Source: Lineus longissimus (taxonomy: Eukaryota; Nemertea; Pilidiophora; Heteronemertea; Lineidae). From it: 60,000 nucleotides of DNA. Position 1 is the first letter of the stretch, and each line of letters opens with the position of its first letter. The stretch spans positions 5,210,001 through 5,270,000 of the forward strand of contig NC_088314.1 in NCBI RefSeq assembly GCF_910592395.1. The letters are read 5' to 3'. This document shows positions 26,201-38,700 of the stretch, piece by piece. The notes under the pieces were generated by a model. That model saw only the letters and a program-made list of their open reading frames with translations. It searched no databases and had not been told where the DNA came from. Position numbers and translations under genes: made by a program.

Positions 26201-27361
26201 ATAGAGCAATGAAGAAGGAGGGAAATTAGACTGCAGAAGCATGAAAGGAACGGGCATCTGCGTCAATGATGAGTATTTCTTTGAAGAAACATTCCAATAG
26301 GTCAAGTTGTTTTGAAAACGCCAGAGTCAAATCTAGTTGCAAGTTTTGCATTGGTATTATTGTTTTCGAATACTTTATGAATATGCGATGAATCACTCTG
26401 TTTCTAATCGATTGAATTATTAGTTTGACGTCACATTGCTCCGCAGCGACCACTGACGCACCCCAGCCACTTTATGAGAATGTTCATAAAACTATTAGGC
26501 TTGGGGGCACTTGCATATTCCATCTTCAGTCAACAAATGAGTTGCTTCCTATCTATAGTACATGCATTAATGAAGGACGTTATAAGATGAAGTAGCGTGC
26601 GTACTTATTAGAGGCAAGGCGATTCTGTAGTATGTTATATAGAAAATGAAGTAATTCGTTGTGATTTTGGTATGTTATGCATAGAAGATGAACGCGCAAC
26701 AGTTGGCTAAGTCAAAGTTTTGCGGAAGATCCACTGACCTCCCGCATCCCGTTCCCGCATCATTCTCGTGTCGTTCCCTTGTCTTTCCCGAAAACAAAAT
26801 CGGCGCCGGTGGATCAGCCGGCTAATTTTTTTTCGTTCCCATATCTTCCCGATTATAATGAAAAAAGAGCTCAATGCCAGATTCTTGACAAGAAACTTGT
26901 TTTTTGTCACTCCCGCATGGCCAGATCTAAAAGACAAATCCTCTCACTTATCCCATCCACGTTCTCATGAAGAGAATTCGCCACATAAAATCACCGTCTC
27001 GCATTCCAAAAGAATCAATTCTTCATTTGCTGCACGGTGCATTGAGAAATCTGATATCGCAAGGCATGCAAGAAGGACGCTGCAAATATATTGCTTCTAT
27101 AAACGGAACATGAAAGTATTGTCGAGAAGTGAACGAAATATTTTTATATCATGAAAGTCATACTACTTTGATCTCTTCTCATGAGATCCATTTTGTTTTG
27201 TAATATTGTATACATGTAGTTTTTCTTCTGCATTCTGCTGTGTAATCGCGTTCATTGTTCTCTAGGCTTTCATGAGTTCAGATGTGATAAGTTCTTAATT
27301 GTACTCCCAACCTGTAGTTCATCTATTCTAGTCTAGTGAAAGAAAGCCCATGTCGAAGATC
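17232..27361. other. Intron 1 segment with no recognised gene
   Basis: About 10 kb without recognisable coding or RNA genes. Overlapping plus and minus open frames of 107-128 codons at 18295-18681 match no family I know. Several TACATGTA-like palindromes occur, for example near 19350, 24870 and 25880. Confidence 0.5.
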
Positions 27362-27675
27362 ATCAATCCAAAATCAACTGGTATATTGCATTAGAGTTCA
27401 TTACTTGGCTCCGGTAATAAGATTGGATAAATGTAGGTGACGTCCAGTCTTAATGAGAATTCTGGTGAAGGGGTGGGGGGGGGGGGGGTATAGCAACACT
27501 CGACTAGTTACATGTATATGTATTTTGAGATTTTGTCCCTAAGTTGCTGTGCACTCGTTTCTGCTCCCAAGTGATTCGCCTAGTTTTTTTCTTGCAAAAA
27601 ATACCATATCTGATCAATCCACAGATCAACCAATCTATTGCAAGAGTTCATTACTCGCTTCTGGTTGATTGGATA
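27362..27675. repeat. Pair of diverged direct repeats flanking a G14 run
   Basis: 27362-27429 and 27613-27675 share ATCAATCCA, TCAAC, TATTGCA, AGAGTTCATTACT and GATTGGATA in the same order, with about 75 percent match and small gaps. The pair brackets a T-rich spacer and the poly-G tract at 27475-27488. This could be the remains of a tandem or terminal duplication. Confidence 0.55.
27470..27488 (+). other. Poly-G tract (G4-T-G14)
   Basis: GGGG, T, then fourteen consecutive G. It can satisfy a four-tract quadruplex pattern and is likely length-polymorphic. It is also a place where assemblies are often inaccurate. Confidence 0.8.
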
Positions 27676-27689
27676 TACGAGCTGATTCT

Positions 27690-30600
27690 CCTAACCGGAG
27701 CGATCCCCTTACACAAGTCGTATTGACCCACTGAAGTTGAGCCACGAGCTCCGCAGCCATTTATGACAATACAGCACAATGAAAATTTGAGGCCTCGGTG
27801 CGAGAGATCGTGTCTTGGACTAGGCCTTAATTATTTTGACTGTGAGGTACGTATTTTGTACCATTCAGATTGCAACCCATCTTGACCCTCAAAGTATTGA
27901 CATCGCTTCCGCGCGACGCCTTCAGACTGATTCTGACTCCATCGCCCGCCTTATTAACTCTCGTTCCGTTCAGTGGTCGATCCTGTGTTGAACACCTAGT
28001 GAGAATGATTAATCCAAGCATGCAGAGTCACTTTCATTTCGTAATTATTGCATCGATTTTCCTCTAGATTTCCTACAAATTCAATGGGTTCTATTGACCG
28101 CTTGTCTCTGACGTCTTTTGAGGTCTATATACATCATTATATCTTCATGTTATACTTTGTTTGTTAATGATTTCGGGTTTCTCCGCATCGATTAGATGCA
28201 CACAACAGTAAGGCATCTTTTTGTCCTTTGTAGAGATGCCAGTTAAGTCACAGGAAACTCAAAACTAATCAGATTCCGGTACCGTATAACGCCGAATTTG
28301 CTCGAGAGTTTTCTTTTCGCGGATGTCGCGAATAACGGTGATTCGCGAAGATGAAAATACGAACAGGTTTGTTTTTGGACAGGATTCATTTTGCTATTTA
28401 CAGCAATACATTTTGTTAGTTTCGATTGATTTGCAGTAGAAATTTGCTAGGGAGGGTGAAGGTGTGACCACTAAATGGAACCTAACTGAATACGACAAGT
28501 GTTTGCGACACACAAACGAAGCCATCATGACTCTGTTCGGTGCCGTGAACCAAGTACATCTCAATGGCTTCTAACTCCTCATTATTCAAAATCTCTTGAA
28601 AATTTATGTTGCTTTTTTATTCTCCAACCTTCTAATTCTCCTTTCATCGTTAGATGCCGTAATCAAATTGAAACTTGAATTCAAAGCCTTTGTAATAGTG
28701 AGAACTCAATACCAACGAACCGATATTGTTTCCCCGACACCTTGAAATTTCCAAGCCAATACAAGCCCATCTCACCACAGTGTTTCCCCATCGAGGCAAT
28801 AAATCTCAAGTTTAATAAACTACTCATTATCTGATAACATCGCTGGGGCACATCAAACATGGAATCACTCAGACGTCTAATGCCTTGACTCGCCGTCCAT
28901 AATCTTGGTAGAGCGTTATTTATTTGTGGCCCGAGGAGGCAATCTTTGGCATTTCAATGACTTCCCTTGAGGAGACGAAACCGGTCTCCCTACCTTGAGA
29001 TTAGATGGAAAGGCTAGAATGCTAGAAGTGAAGACAAGCAGTCTGGGGGATAGATTTGAACGTACGCTGACGTAATAGCTTAGTCGTAGAGGGATGCCAG
29101 GTTTAAGCTATTTTTATGCTATCCATCCGCCCCAGTCTGGATGGTATAGCCCTTGTATTTTGAACCAAAATCTGGCTTTTGAACTCGATCATTAGGATCT
29201 ATTTGAACTTCTCTAAGATTTGAAGTATCACTACGCATATGCAGGGAGATGTGTAGAATATTGAACAAGGATTAATGGCGGTCAATGCACTTCAGCTCTG
29301 TCCAAATGTCAGTCACGTGACGGACGGACCTGAAATCTAAGTGGTCGATATCTTTACTTTTATCTTTCATCGCATATCCGGATACGTCTTGGCTCTAAGT
29401 GCAGCGTCGGCGTAGTTAACGCCTACGTTCAACATACTACTAGTTTCGAGTCATATGAACCTGAACCGGACCAATCCCTAACCTCTACTCCAGATCAGAC
29501 CCTGCTCACATGGTATGACAACGGGAACGAACGAGTTGCCTGGGAAGCTTACAGCTATCAAGTTGGACAATCTTCTCGTATGAAATAACAGTCCCTCCGA
29601 GTACTTCATGATACTTCTACATGTGTACATACTAGTAGTTAGCTCCTGAAGAGACCAAATGCCTGTCGATGACCTCTCGGCTAAAGCTTCTGGACAAAAG
29701 CAGCTGTAACATCTGGCTGGAGCCCCACAAAAAAAATCGCCGCATAATTGACTTCCGCCCATGGTGTGGATCCATTAGCGAAAGAGATCTCAGCTACAAG
29801 GGGGAGAACCAACGTGCATCATTTCCTGGAATATTCGAGTACATAACATAATGCATGTATGATACAAGTCGTTGAAAGTCTCCCTAAAATAGTGTAGGAG
29901 ACCTGTATTTGAACTGCTGACTGAGGAAATCTGACGACAACGTGTAGAGTACATGCGAGTACAAAACTATAACAAGAAAAACAAGCGGAGTCGCTGCTTG
30001 GAAAAAAAGGAACATAATATGTTGACTCCGTCGTCATGGTCATTGTATAATAACTGCAATGAAAAATCAATGGGGTTTATAGATGATTGACGTCAGTATC
30101 ATCTTATGTATAGTTCGATGCGACCCGGAAAAAAGAGTTAGGTTTTACATCCTTTTCGACGCCTTCAATAATTGTGTAATGTCCTCATAAATTGGCCGAG
30201 GGAATTGCGACAGTATCTAGCACTTGTATCGCTAGTTTATACACATCCTAATGTTATTTGTCCCTTATCTCCATCCTGCTCATTTCCGAGGCTTAATGTC
30301 TCAATGATGCGGCAGAATTGATCAGGCCGGACCCAAACCGCGGAAGATATTGGGTATTATGGCCATTGGGTATCGGCGAGAGTCTACAAGCTGAGATGGG
30401 AAATGCACCGTCACTGATAAGGGTTTTATATAGTAATAATGGTTTTGGTGTCCTGTTGCACCTGTGTCCAGAATCTGGACTTTTTTAGGTGCATGTCAAC
30501 GACAAGTACAAGATTTTCTCTTCGGATGAAGGAGTCGCCGAAAGTTTACAAGTCCTGTATGTATACCCCAACAAACAAAACTCAGAAATCTCTCAGCGGG

Positions 30601-32406
30601 GAAATGGAGCTCTTGGGCAGAAACGTTTTAATTTCAGATTTGGAGATTCGAGGGGTTTGTAGCCCTTGCCTTATGAGAAGTGTTTAAAGTTATGTGAGTG
30701 CACGATGGAGGTTTAAATCTGAGACAACATCGCCACTTGAATATTCAAATGGTATCAATTGCGAAATGTCGTTGTTAAAAAGCGAATGGTGGTGTCGCCT
30801 CATCTGCTTAGCTGCCTCATCTGCAGGTGCTCTAGCTGGAGAGGCTGCAGGCCTCTTATGGGATGAGATGGGTGTTGGCTGAATCCTAGGTCCCTTAAAC
30901 TTACTAAAGTGACTGGCAGATGTTGTTGAGAATCTTCCTATCGTACCGGTTAGTGATAAAACCGACATACCGATACGAACGCTTAGAAACGACATTAGAT
31001 AAGAACGACCAGATTTTTTCTCTCTCTATTGGAATGAGATATTTTCTGTCACGCAGGTGTTTTTCTCGATCTGTGAGTGGCATCGGCATTTTACTTTACG
31101 TAGTACATTTAATTGACAAATAAAGTGCATCTGGAGAGGTATTCACGAAACCATTACTTAATCAATATGACCCACTTAATTTGCAAGAGGCTGAGTTACA
31201 GATATCACTGAGGGATTATGAGTGATTGTCGAATTGAATTCGCTGTCGTATCAAAGACAGCCACAAATGTACTGATTTCGTGAATCCACAGCGGCAAGAG
31301 TTGTTTTCCTTACGGGCTTAATTTTGGAATGAACTCAAATTCGGTTTGTTGACAATCTCCTCTTCTCCTCCGGTTACACATTCTTCAATCCGCCCACGGT
31401 TGTTTAGCGGGAATAAAGGGATTTTCTCCAAATGAGACGAAGCTATCCAATATTGGGTTATGTTTTTTTTAATCATAAACTCGTGCATATTTCATTGGAA
31501 CACAATTCAAAGGATTGTGATTAATCGTTTTGGATTCGTAGCAAAATGCACACCGCCGCGGGAGAGGAGACGAAAGATGCCAGTTATCCAATAAGATGTT
31601 AAGCGTGCTACCACCAGGGATGAGATTGGAATCGAAAATAGAATACTGCAAGTGGGCTAAAACTGGAACATACCACTTATCAAATACCTATTCTCAAAAC
31701 AAACTTAAAACCTAATGGATGCATTTTTTCATTACTGGAATCCTCTACCCGGCAAGATAATTAAAATTATCATGGCCTTGGTCAGGACCTTTGGCGTTAT
31801 TGGCAATTGTAACAAAATCTGAGGGAAGGTGGACCATCCGCCATCCACCTTCATTGACAGAAAAAATAGACAAGATACTTGACTTAGCGCTGTAGCTCCT
31901 CTCACTTCTCACGACTAAGCTCTTCTTTCCAAGGGGTGTTTACAGATCGGGTTTGTAGTGCCTTGGTATCGATCATCGATTCGATTTTCCATGACCACAG
32001 TGACGTCGATGGGCCGTGACATGCTTGACGCGCACAGCCAAACTCGTTCATGACAACTGCACAACTCAAGAGAATTACCTCAAGTGTTATGACGTGTCAT
32101 ATCAACCAACGCGTAATGCGTTTAGCCGTGCCATATCTCAACAAACGCTGGGTCAATTTCAGCAATGGTGTTGGGTCAATACAGACAGAGTAGAGCTGAC
32201 CGGAAAATTGGTATGAGATATCCATTGGTAAGGGATCAATCGGTACGACGATTTTCATGTTTGGATTGGCAATCACTTCGATAAAGTCTTGACTAGATTA
32301 ACCCAGCCATTAATTTCCTGTGAATGCCCTGTGCTGGCAAAAATCACTAAAAAGAGGGATGTTGTAAGAAAAAGAGAGTAATGAGTCGTAGTGGTGCGAG
32401 TTCGGT
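27690..32406. other. Intron 1 segment with no recognised gene
   Basis: Contains a small perfect inverted repeat at 28326-28348. Otherwise only short open frames without recognisable motifs. Confidence 0.5.
28326..28348. repeat. Inverted repeat TCGCGAAT / ATTCGCGA with 7-nt loop
   Basis: Perfect 8-bp arms at 28326-28333 and 28341-28348 around AACGGTG, preceded by TTTTCGCGGATG. The CpG-rich TTCGCGAA core contrasts with the AT-rich surroundings and looks like a fragment of a dispersed repeat, but the family cannot be named from sequence alone. Confidence 0.5.
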
Positions 32407-32790
32407 GAGATTGGGGTGCAGTGAGATTGGGGTGCAGTGAGATTGGGGTGCATTGAGATTGGCGTGCATTGAGATTGGGGTACATTGAAATTGGGGTGCA
32501 TTGAGATTGGGGTGCATTGAGATTGGGGTGCATTGAGATTGAGGTGCATTGAGATTGGGGTGCATTGAGATTGAGGTGCATTGAGATTGAGGTGCATTGA
32601 GATTGAGGTGCATTGAGATTGGGGTGCATTGAGATTGGGGTGCATTGAGATTGAGGTGCATTGAGATTGGGGTGCATTGAGATTGGGGTGCATTGAGATT
32701 GGGGTGCAGTGAGATTGGGGTGCAGTGAGATAGGGGTGCAGTGAGATTGGGGTGCAGTGAGATTGGGGTGCAGTGAGATAGAGGTGCAGA
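32407..32790. repeat. Minisatellite, 16-bp unit, 24 copies
   Basis: Exactly 24 head-to-tail units with consensus GAGATTGGGGTGCATT. Variants are ordered: copies 1-2 and 19-23 end CAGT, central copies end CATT, and a GGGG-to-GAGG change recurs at copies 9, 11-13, 16 and 24. This order implies expansion by slippage or unequal exchange of blocks. The reverse complement has no stop codon in any of three frames, which produces 127-181-codon minus-strand frames with a 16-residue repeat. These are by-products of the repeat, with no independent sign of being genes. Confidence 0.95.
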
Positions 32791-32799
32791 GTGGCTCTT

Positions 32800-35700
32800 G
32801 TTAATGACTAATAGACAGTTGTTATATCCAGGGCATCCATTCAAAATAGCGCCCAAAGCAGTGCTTGGCTGACCGAGCGATACAGTATACACATGTTATT
32901 GTGTAATTCATTGATCCTCTACTGAGATAGATCAGATCAGCTATCGAACCTTCTCATCAATGATTAAAAATAGCAGCTAGAAAACACGAACAAAGAACCA
33001 TGGCATTTCTCGAAGGTCGCGCAATGACGTGCTCACAATAATATTGCGGGCTATTTCTGGCAATCTCATGTAAAACAGCGGCCTGCAGACAGATATAAAT
33101 ACAAAGATGATCAAATTAGATCTGGTTTCCTTGCTATTTATTGCAATTACTGTGGGATCAAAGTAAAAATTGCTGTAAATTGGGTTTTTTTCAAAGAACA
33201 AAAATGCTGCTCATTTCGCATTTTGTAGAGAAATAGTTTTTGAATACCGTGACGATAGAACCAGAATGGTACTATTTTGCATTTTATATGTCGTTATACT
33301 GTGATTGCATGAATCAGTAAAATCGTTGTATAACCACATGGTAGATAACCCAGGGCACGCGATACCTTCATTTTCCTATCTTAGTAATCACCAAGACCTC
33401 TATCACAGAAGCGTTGAGGGCGACGCAACGACCACCAGCGTTGATTGAGACACAGCCTAATTTGCATGCTGATCCAAAGTTCAGCCGTATTTCATGCTGA
33501 TAACTTCGATAATGCCGTGTCGCATATTTTATCATGCTCCACATCTAACATTCGACAAAGGAGCTATAAAGGTTTTGCATAGCTTCGCAATGTGGGTTTC
33601 CGTTAATAAAAAAAAAATTACGTTCATTGTAACCTTAAAATCCAGCTTTTCGTTGTACTATTAGGCCCACGCTAATCAATACGCAAGACAACTGTCAGAT
33701 TGACAGCTTTAACAAATGTAGCCCCTGGGGAAGTGGGGTGCAAGGTGTATGGGCGTCCCTCTGTACGTGGAGTGTGTTCCTCTGACCTTTATAGTATGTT
33801 CCTTTTCTCGATTGTATTCGATTTTCTCGCATGTACATGTATTATAAATCAATGGAATATGATACAGACAACACCCATTTGGTTGAAAGTTTACAGGGAA
33901 GTTGGAAATTGATCCGAGTGTTATTTTAGACCTGATAATCAATTTATCTGCCAGAGATAAAAAAATATATAAAAAGACAAATATCAGCAGACCATTCACC
34001 CAGCTTGGCTAGTTAGCCTGTTTAGCCTTGTTGGAAATTAATCAAAAGTGTTTTTTTTTAGATTATGATGCATATCAATTTATCAACCAGGCTCACTTAA
34101 AAAAAGATTATTTTGACGATACCAACGATAGATTACTTAGTACTTTCACCGTCAAATATCAACAAATGCGTATCAAGTGGCACGTTTTAACATGTTTTAC
34201 ATAGCATCGCTGTTTTTTCACAATGCTATCAAATGATGAAACAGAGGCTGGCATAATCTTGGCATAGTTTACCAAAATTAATGAATGCAATTGTCAGTCC
34301 TGTTTTCGGTAGAATGTAGGGAATGTCGTAAATCAGAAAAGATACATGGTTCTGTCTCTCACAACATTAACAACATCGACAGAATGATGATGTGTAAGAA
34401 CTCAGGTTTTGTGAGACGTTTCATGGTGATTGATGAGTGTATAATAGCTGCATTCTGACACCTGCTCGCTTAATACGATTACAGGCAATTTGTCATGTAT
34501 GTCTCACAAAGCGACTTTTGATGCTCCAGGGCTCAAACATTTGTCGTTGAGTTGTTTTCCTAGATCCGCAACGATTTCAACATATGCCAGCATTCTAAAG
34601 CTAGATTCCTTCAGATACACGAGACAACAGAACACGCAGAAAAAGATGTCGTCATTTTTTCGGTTCTGCAGGAACTGAACATTTCTGAATTGTTCCGAAC
34701 AACTTTTTTTTCCGCAGGAAGGGTTCAAATGGAATAGCATCATCATATCGTAATGACCACCTCAGATGTCACAGACTATGATGATGATTTGGAACATCAG
34801 TCTTAACCACTGTGCCATTCTCACAGTCATTGCTGTGATAAAGCTTGCAGATTAAATTGACAGTCCCCATTTGGCTATCATGTTACCATTAGATATACAG
34901 CGGATTTGAAGCATTCAATTATGATTTACTAGCCCCAAATCTCCAATCATCTTGGGGATCTAAGTATCAGTCTGATTTCAATTTACTATCAACCCTGACA
35001 GTGCATTAATTTTGTATTCATATTAGTATGAACATGGATGTGATTTAGCCTCGAGTAAGAACATTATGGATGTGATTTCGTATGTATGTGATGAGCTCCG
35101 TGGAAGCGAAGTCGTAAACTATAGACAAGACTTGTCACTGATCTCAAAGTGCATCCATGGAATCAATAAGAAAGTGATTAGATGAAGCGGCACTTAAAGA
35201 GATATAGTAAATTATGCCACCAGACAGGACTTCTCTTGACTCTAACTACAGCACACATTTTCTGAATTGCGGCTGTTATACATTAAGCTCCGTAATGTAT
35301 TTTTGAGAAAAATTTAAATATCTGTCATCATTTTATCACCAATTTCTCTCACAATATGGCACTGTGGCTTTATTTCATTTTCTACATTTTCTCTGAAGAC
35401 CAGAACAATTTTTTTTCTCAATAAAGTGGCCTTTACACAAGTGAATAAGCAGAAGAGGGTTTTATTGTGTTTCTCTGGTTCATTTCCCCGAGACAGAATC
35501 TTTGAAAACTGTCATTACCTTATCGGTTTTCTACAGGTCTTTTCTTTGATATATTAAATCCAAGGACTCGTGCTTAAGGACAACACCAATATGCACCCTG
35601 TAATATTTTTCAGCGTGGCAAAAACACCCTACCATGCCGATCTATACTGCCGTTATGCGTATATCCATCCTTGAAAGGAGGAGACTTTCGTATAACCATT

Positions 35701-38700
35701 TAAGAGTTTCAAAATCCTTTATTCCTTAGGGCAGGAGACAGGGCATGTAGTTTTCAGCGCAAAGTTATGTCTGCCAGCCTTAATATACGTGATGGCATGT
35801 TTATTGGTCAGGATTGATTAGTTCAAACCAATTTTACAACCGAATGGCTGCATTCATCTAGTAGAATATGTTCACGTGAGTAGCTTCAACCTTTGTTCTA
35901 ATCATCTCCTGAAGAAAGAATTAAATTAGAAAGTGGCAGTAATTGCCTCTTTCCATTTGGAAGAATGCTCATTTTCCACCAAAGCTACTTTGCCTGATCT
36001 CTTAACTTACGACCGTAATTAAATCCACCATTACAAGTTGAAGTAGGAATGTGAACAAGACGTGACTATCTGTCGGGGAACAGAAACGAGCTGGTCTTTT
36101 CAGGAAGAAATGTATGAACTTGATATTGTATTCAAACCATCACCTCTATTGAACTTTGAGTGCTCATCGAGAGCTTTCAAACGAAAGGTCACATTTTGAT
36201 AGTTGTAATGCCGGCCAATGTTTACATGTCATTATGTTACGTCTGCTGCCAATGTTTACACTCTCACCCATGCAGGCTTCTTCAACGATTTCTTTTCCCG
36301 CCGCATTAATATAAGGACAAAAGAGCAAATCAGCTAAGTAGTGCACCCAAGGATTTTAAAATGTCATCTTCAAAGCGGTCTGAAAATGGCAAGATGAAGA
36401 CCTCTTTTGAGTCCGTTTTGTTTTCGCTCTCAATCTCTAATGTTCATATAGTGTGTTCGTTGCCGTCATCTGTGTATTAAGACTTGTACGAATTGACTCC
36501 CTACAATTTTTTTCAATATTTTCAAAATATCATGAGCAATCACTTACTTATATTCCAGTTTGTAAAAGCAGGTTGTGTGGCATATTAAGCAAATTCTTAC
36601 CTTTACCGGGTTTGAGACTATGACAGTATCAATGGTATTTTGGAATTTACCAAAAAAAATCAAATATAGGATTGTTTATCCCGAGATCAACGGCAAGCTG
36701 TTTTGCTACTATGATAATGTGTAGTCTCATCTCGACTCTCTTTCGACTTTATAATCCTGGTGCGTGCACCTCTGACCACCTGCTTGTAATGCCCTCATCA
36801 CTTATTAATGCCGAGTGAGCTAGAAGGATAGCGTTACAGCCATATTAGCCATTTGGGGGCAATTCGAAGGTGTTCGAATACATCTACAACATGAATCCAA
36901 TATCATCAGCGGAGGACTGTCTTGGAATACGTTCTTATTCTGGTGTATAAACAAGTACAAATTCTCTTGCAGTGGAAAACTGGGTATGCTGTACATCAAA
37001 ATTGTTGCTGCCAACCGGGGATTCTTCCATTTCCATTACCACAAGCGGTTTATATGAGTGATATCACTTCCTCACACAGCCATGACTACCACAATTATTC
37101 TGTCACGACGTTTGGTCGCGGTGAGTGCCACTCTGCCTCAGAGAGATCTCCTCATTAACTAGAGAAGTGGCTCAAGCACACTTCTGATGAAATTGCCTAT
37201 AAACACGTCTCTGTGTCCACGTGAATAGGCTAATTTACTGGGGTTGATAGAGAGAATTAGTTGACGTCAATTGTCACTTATCTATTGTATACATACATGT
37301 ATATCTCAATGACGTTGTTTGACTGCAAAGTTAAGATTGCGAAGCTATATATTTGCCCCTTACCAGTTCAAAGAGTGCACATTGGGGACTAGGCAGCAGC
37401 TACCCTAGCTTGGCACACGCCGATCACCCCAGAAAAACTTCAATCCTGAAGATCAATCCAAGATCACTGTCACACATGCTGCTTTATCATAGAATCTCAC
37501 TATAAACCATACCAAAGAGCACTCCAAAAATTGAGTTAGGCAATTTGTTTAAGAGTATGACGATATGTTCAATATATCACTAAGATTCACTTGGACAAAT
37601 CGGATATTCATGAACACACATACATAGGAGCCACCACACAATGCATGTGTTCACCTAGCCCTCTCGGCCTGGAACTGACTGTGTATTCCGCATTCACATG
37701 GTACTACGTCATCACCTTGGGTCAAACAAAAGACCAGCAATGTTACGTGCAGTAACGGCGCTCGAGGATTTTAAGTACATTGTACTCAGATTAACAATTG
37801 AAAGTTGTATAAAGGGTTCCTTTGTCTGCTCTTATGTCCTTTGTATTTTCTTAGGTATTTGCTCTTTTGCGGAACAATACGAATGGGCTTTTAGAACACT
37901 ACTGGGTGTCACAAATATTCTACTATACTTTTGATTTTGAATAACTCCCATACTATCAATCATACATTTACCAAACTATATCAAAATGATTAATGTAAGT
38001 CATTTGAATGAGTGACGTCACAACCAATCAGTACACGCCGGGTTCCTCAGAACTGCACTGCTAATAAATCACTTAAAAATCCAAGATCAATACGAGTGAC
38101 CTCGCAAGGAAATCAAGTTAATGACGACCTTGATTAATTATGGGCCATTCTAAGTAGGAATAGGGATGAATCAGTCAGTGCAATATGACCTTAAAGCCAC
38201 ATTTACAACCGCAGGGTTATTTCTTTCAGGGTGCATTTTGTCAATTACCAGTACAAAGTGATTTTCTTCAGAAGTGTGATTTGGCATCTTTACCGTGTAA
38301 CAGTAGAGTCAACCTGGAAGAGTGTCTAAAGCAATTGTTCAATGACGGATTGCTGAATCGAAATAGAGACTAATACCTTATTTTAAAAGTGTTTGAGCCC
38401 AGGTTGGTTTCCTAATGAGTCAACGTTGTTAAGGTATCTTCATCCTTTCGTGCATCTCCAAACAAACAAGGGGTTAATATAACATGCGCTATTCAAACAT
38501 ATGCTCGCCACACATTTATACGAAATATCGAACATAACATCTAAATCTACCGACAATCAAATAAAGCTTGATATCATGTATGATTGTGTACATTATTTAT
38601 GTCATATACCAACTTGGTTTCATTGCATGTTCATTCACCGACCAGGTTTCCTGTTAATAGTCGATTGCATTTGTTGTGTCTGGGTGGATGTGGCTGTTCA

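Noticed and set aside
32273-32892. Minus-strand frames of 127-181 codons with repeats of NAPQSQCTPIS type
   Set aside because: They exist in all three frames only because the 16-bp unit lacks stops. There is no codon bias, start context or homology to support a gene.
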